Source: Companilactobacillus heilongjiangensis (GTDB lineage: Bacteria; Bacillota; Bacilli; Lactobacillales; Lactobacillaceae). Taken from it: a stretch of DNA of 64,000 nucleotides. Positions 61,031-64,000 of the stretch are shown here, piece after piece. Numbering within the stretch: position 1 is the stretch's first letter; the number at the start of each line of letters is the position of its first letter. The stretch is from contig NZ_CP012559.1 in assembly GCF_000831645.3 (NCBI RefSeq), positions 2,046,001-2,110,000 of the forward strand, in the 5' to 3' direction. The position numbers were made by a program, and so were the translations under genes. The notes below the pieces were generated by a model. That model did no database searches and was not told the DNA's origin. It worked only from the letters and a program-made list of their open reading frames with translations.

Positions 61031-61828
61031 TGCTTTTCGTTGATAATGCTTATATAATCCTGAAAAACGTTCTTTGTATTCGGGGCGCCATGGTTTGTCA
61101 CGACCGCAGAAATGTAAAATAGCCGTGTGATCAATCACCCAATCGATGTCCCACTCGCCATTACTTTTTGCATAATAAAGTGGATTCATCCTTGCATCAT
61201 AATTGTATAATTCATCGGGGATTCTCATAATATTTTGACCGTACAGACCATTCAAAATATCCTGATCTGGCAACAATAATGTAGCTCCCATCTTATTGAT
61301 ATAGTTGAAAATATCTTCAGCTTTGACATTTTCTCGGATAGCCTGCAAATCCATCAACATGATCCCAGAATTAAAGTAACCCTCAGCCTCATAATTACCC
61401 AAACGCAATTTATTGATGTTATCAGTTACGTCCAAAGATGTGTGACTGGCAGCCGCATACCAGTAATTTTTCAAATCAATTGTATATAACGGCTTCAAAT
61501 CATTAATAACTAAAATATCAATATCCAAATAAAGAATCCGTTTAATATTTTTAGGCAAATACTTATATGCCAATAGTCGATAATAGATAGTCTTAGGATA
61601 ACGGTCAGTCGTTGGTGCATCGTCAAATTGGTCATCATCAATTATTACGGGGTGATAATGCATCCCTAACTTCTGACAAAAACTTTTAATTTCATCGTTC
61701 TTGCGTAATTTCTGATCTTGAATTACATAGACAGAATACTTTTCAAAGGTAGAATTCTGTTTAATCGAATATAAAGTAGTCATTAATTGTTGCGTTACAT
61801 TGTCATCAATCGCAAATAATAAATTCAT
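61019..61828 (-). CDS. Family-8 glycosyltransferase
   Basis: 269 residues from ATG 61828 (AGGAGGG 5-6 bp upstream; a longer frame to 61846 is unsupported). GT8 hallmarks: MNLLFAIDDNVTQQLMTTLY at the start, the metal-binding DxD in RILYLDIDILVIND (Asp102, Asp104), NSGIMLMDLQAIRE and PDQDILNGLYG, and ILHFCGRDKPW near the end. Retaining hexosyl transferase, donor UDP-Gal or UDP-Glc. Stand-alone gene; possible roles are wall teichoic acid or surface glycoprotein decoration. Confidence 0.92.
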   Translation of the reverse strand: MNLLFAIDDNVTQQLMTTLYSIKQNSTFEKYSVYVIQDQKLRKNDEIKSFCQKLGMHYHPVIIDDDQFDDAPTTDRYPKTIYYRLLAYKYLPKNIKRILYLDIDILVINDLKPLYTIDLKNYWYAAASHTSLDVTDNINKLRLGNYEAEGYFNSGIMLMDLQAIRENVKAEDIFNYINKMGATLLLPDQDILNGLYGQNIMRIPDELYNYDARMNPLYYAKSNGEWDIDWVIDHTAILHFCGRDKPWRPEYKERFSGLYKHYQRKAGLL

Positions 61829-61883
61829 ACATACCCTCCTAGTCAATCATCCTCAACTAAATTATACTATAACTTGGCGTGGA

Positions 61884-62059
61884 GCCGCCGAAGGACGGCA
61901 GAGATTGAGTCTGCTATGAGGACCGGCGTGAGCCAAGGTCTCACACCTCGCTTTGAAGCCTTGCAAGTTCGGCAAGTCTCCAAAGTCGCCCTGTGGTGTA
62001 ATGGCTAAAGCCATAACGCCACCTCCACAGCTGTCTCAATCTCTGCCGTCCTTTGGCTA
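61884..62059 (-). repeat. Family-1 cloverleaf element, copy P
   Basis: Outer arms AAGGACGGCAGAGATTGAG and CTCAATCTCTGCCGTCCTT, 19 bp perfect. Hairpin 1 is GGTGTAATGGC / GCCATAACGCC. Hairpin 2 is TTTGAAGCCTTGC / GCAAGTCTCCAAA. Between the GT8 and deformylase genes. Confidence 0.88.
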
Positions 62060-62139
62060 ATGTATTAAAAAATGAAAGCTCACAAATTTATCAATCTATA
62101 AAAATATAAAATCTTTCAAAAAAATAGGAGCAAAACAAT

Positions 62140-62550
62140 ATGATCAGACCTATTAATCGTGACACTGCACTACTTTCTCAAAAAGCTGAACTCGCTACTA
62201 AAGACGACCATAACGTCGTTACGGATCTGCTGGATACTTTGAAAGCTAACTCGGAAAATTGTGTTGGCATGGCTGCTAATATGATTGGTATTAATAAACG
62301 AATTATTGTTTTTTCTATGGGTATTATGAATGTTCCAATGATTAATCCCACTATTATTAGTAAGTCTGGCGAATATTCCACTTCCGAAGGTTGTCTTTCC
62401 TTGATTGGTGAACGTGCAACTAAGCGTTATAAAAAAATCACCGTGAAATATTTGGATAATAATCTTAATGAACAGACGCAAGAATTTTCTGATTTTATTG
62501 CTGAAATTATTCAACATGAAATTGACCACTGCGACGGTATTTTAATTTAG
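62140..62550 (+). CDS. def: Peptide deformylase
   Basis: 136 residues, a short PDF. Motif 1 reads VGMAANMIGI (~42-51, G-x-G-x-A-A-x-Q-I-G with Asn-Met for the usual x-Q), motif 2 EGCLSL (Cys85), motif 3 QHEIDHCDG (His126, Glu127, His130). It removes the formyl group of N-terminal methionine; the metal ligands Cys85, His126 and His130 are present. Replacement of the conserved Gln may lower activity. Being short and not linked to translation genes, it is probably an accessory copy. AGGAG precedes ATG 62140. Confidence 0.88.
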   Translation: MIRPINRDTALLSQKAELATKDDHNVVTDLLDTLKANSENCVGMAANMIGINKRIIVFSMGIMNVPMINPTIISKSGEYSTSEGCLSLIGERATKRYKKITVKYLDNNLNEQTQEFSDFIAEIIQHEIDHCDGILI

Positions 62551-62560
62551 TCAAAAAAAC

Positions 62561-62676
62561 GAGAGTGTGACAAAACATGGTCAACTTTCGAGCATTAAGG
62601 CAAATATGGACTGTAATCCGATTTTGGATTACAGTCCATATTTGTTTTAAGCGGAAAAAGTTATGTTTTGTTGCAC
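62561..62676 (+). repeat. Family-3 palindromic repeat, copy 2
   Basis: Same conserved flanks as copy 1 (AACATGGTCAACTTTCGAGC, ATTAAGGCAAAT, TTAAGCGGAAAAA, ATGTTTTGTT) around stem TGGACTGTAATCC / GGATTACAGTCCA, changed at two positions relative to copy 1 with compensation on the other side. Between convergent deformylase and SLAP genes. Confidence 0.82.
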
Positions 62677-62733
62677 GTTTATGCTGCATGTTAAAGACAA
62701 AAACAGTTATGTCTGAAGTCACAGCCCCTTTTT

Positions 62734-63744
62734 TTAGATAACATCGCTTGCTGCAACCCATTCGTTGGCAGAAATACGATACATTTTTTGTCCATTAATT
62801 GTTGCCACTTTATCGGCCATCCAAACGCTGCTATCGCTTAATCCACGGTCAGTTACCGTTTGACCATCAGCCGTGTAAAGTTGTGCTTGACGAATTGCTA
62901 CAATAACTAAAGGTAATTTCTCGTCATCTTGATCATGATTTTGCGCCTTTGTTGATGTGTGGTGACTATGTGAAATTGTCGTTGTTTCTGTAACTGGTGT
63001 TTTTACAACTGGAGTCCCATCATCATTTAAAGCTTTAATTTCATCAAGTTTCTTATTAAAAGCATCCTCATACGAATTTAATTCTGCTTCATTACTATAA
63101 CCATGATTTCTACGTTCCATAAAAAAGAATGCTTCTTGCTTTAAAGCCTCAATTAATTTTTCTTTTTTGGTTACTTGATTTCCTGAACTAATTCCATAAA
63201 TAACTTCAGTAAAAGCCCCACTTTTACTACGAATATCTGGATCATTTACATAAACATCATCAAAGTCTCTCTCTTTATAACCTGTTTCCTTACTATCATC
63301 CAGAGCAATTTTTCCATCTTCAATCTCAAAGATAGCCGCATTTCCATGATATGTATAAGGAACCATTAAGTCGCCTTTGTTAGCCGGATCTTCAGTATTA
63401 GATAAACCAGCAATTTTATCTTCTCTTGGCTTAATATAAATCAAGGGATTGCTACCATCAGATACATTAACCCTATTACCTGTTTTGGGAGCTAAAACAG
63501 GTACTGTGTCTACATCAATGTCAGAATTATTTTGAGATATTTCAGTTTTACTTGGGAGATCTGACTTTTCTTCAACTGGCACGTCAATATCTTCTTTAGG
63601 TTCAACTTTTTCACTAGCAGGTTCATTTGCTGGTTCTGCACTTACAACATCTTCTGCCTTAACTGTTAGAGCATTGTTTCCTTGGATTCCCAGCGCAAAA
63701 ACGGCTGCACCAAGAATAATTGAGCTATATAGTAATTTCTTCAT
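62734..63744 (-). CDS. Secreted protein with one C-terminal SLAP module
   Basis: 336 residues: signal peptide (LLYSSIILGAAVFALGIQGN, cleavage near VKAED), an acidic Pro/Glu-rich segment (~35-70), an unassigned middle (~90-230; GISSGNQVTKKEKLIEALKQ and FFMERRNHGYSNEAELNSYE), a His/Thr linker (SHSHHTSTKAQNHDQ) and one SLAP module (LYTADGQTVTDRGLSDSSVW ... KMYRISANEWVAASDVI). SLAP anchors it to the wall. The middle domain is not known to me. GAGGAAATTT precedes ATG 63744. Related in its SLAP end to the three paralogues at 20.5-28 kb. Confidence 0.85.
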   Translation of the reverse strand: MKKLLYSSIILGAAVFALGIQGNNALTVKAEDVVSAEPANEPASEKVEPKEDIDVPVEEKSDLPSKTEISQNNSDIDVDTVPVLAPKTGNRVNVSDGSNPLIYIKPREDKIAGLSNTEDPANKGDLMVPYTYHGNAAIFEIEDGKIALDDSKETGYKERDFDDVYVNDPDIRSKSGAFTEVIYGISSGNQVTKKEKLIEALKQEAFFFMERRNHGYSNEAELNSYEDAFNKKLDEIKALNDDGTPVVKTPVTETTTISHSHHTSTKAQNHDQDDEKLPLVIVAIRQAQLYTADGQTVTDRGLSDSSVWMADKVATINGQKMYRISANEWVAASDVI

Positions 63745-63873
63745 AAATTTCCTCTACAACATAAATTTTTTTAAATAACTCGAGAAATATATCATATGGA
63801 AACGTTAACTACCTAGGATTTTTTCTCATTTTGACAGGTTTTATTTATCGAATAATAATTGAAATTTTATGAC

Positions 63874-63906
63874 TAAAAAAAGCGACCCAAAAAGGTCGCT
63901 TTTTGA
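63874..63906 (-). terminator. Terminator of the right-edge gene
   Basis: AAAAAGCGACC-TTTTTGG-GGTCGCTTTTTTT-type hairpin directly after the stop at 63917 on the minus strand. Confidence 0.85.
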
Positions 63907-63916
63907 TTACAATTAG

Positions 63917-64000
63917 TTATCTTTGTTCAGCATCTCTTTCGACAGTAGCGGCTTTATCAAAGTCTGCTTCAGTCTTAGCTTCTGCTGACATTTTAGCCAA
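63917..64000 (-). CDS. C-terminal end of a gene running off the right edge
   Basis: Twenty-seven residues are visible: LAKMSAEAKTEADFDK, then AATVERDAEQR and TAA. A highly charged helical C-terminus. No family call is possible. The following terminator supports a real gene end. Confidence 0.55.
   Translation of the reverse strand: MAKMSAEAKTEADFDKAATVERDAEQR

Overview
The window is a chromosomal segment of a low-GC Gram-positive lactic acid bacterium of the family Lactobacillaceae. Support comes from AT-rich coding DNA, strong AGGAGG-type ribosome sites, a T-box, an L-box, an inducible phenolic acid decarboxylase, SLAP-domain and KxYKxGKxW-type surface proteins, a WxL/DUF916 cell-surface locus, and LPQTxE-like sorting signals. 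The combination fits Companilactobacillus best, but that genus call is inference. No replication origin, prophage, transposase or CRISPR array was found.

Layout. 1-7.1 kb: an ApbE flavin transferase (cut by the left edge) next to its likely substrate, an FAD/FMN-bind reductase; a hydrolase/oxidoreductase operon divergent from TetR and WYL regulators. 7.1-12.4 kb: a 1094-residue LRR adhesin whose start is preceded by an in-frame stop, a broken RelB/RelE pair, and a Fic/Doc-like gene with its small partner. 13-17.5 kb: two tRNAs, serS with its T-box, and lysP with its lysine riboswitch. 17.5-20.4 kb: an Mga-like regulator split by a TAA codon and a TetR gene near a small membrane protein. 20.5-33 kb: a surface-protein block with three tandem BspA-type/SLAP paralogues, three DUF916/DUF3324 proteins, one WxL protein and one small LPxTG-type protein (a csc-like locus). 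33-42.8 kb: tpx, purine permease, Zn/Cd ATPase with its ArsR repressor, and an SOS-controlled Y-family polymerase operon. 42.9-46.4 kb: a synthase/GH8 exopolysaccharide operon with a degenerate GGDEF sensor. 46.9-57.3 kb: a complete Wzx/Wzy-type capsule/EPS cluster (cpsC, D, B, priming transferase, three further transferases, polymerase, glf, flippase, LCP ligase). 58-64 kb: padR/padC, a Band-7/RHH pair, a GT8 transferase, a peptide deformylase and a SLAP protein.

The most unusual content is not in the genes. Thirteen full intergenic elements of about 155-193 bp (plus four fragments) fold into the same cloverleaf: a long outer stem and three inner hairpins. The outer-stem sequence differs almost completely from copy to copy while each pair of arms remains complementary, and the inner stems show clear compensatory changes (for example ATGGC/GCCAT, ACGGC/GCCGT, ATTGC/GCAAT). 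A second hairpin family of about 130 bp occurs three times, each time inside the regulatory leader of an amino-acid gene (two tandem copies between the serS T-box and serS, one between the lysine-riboswitch aptamer and its terminator). A third family of about 115 bp occurs twice, each time between convergent genes. I know no named repeat family that matches these by sequence. They are the best candidates for something undescribed.
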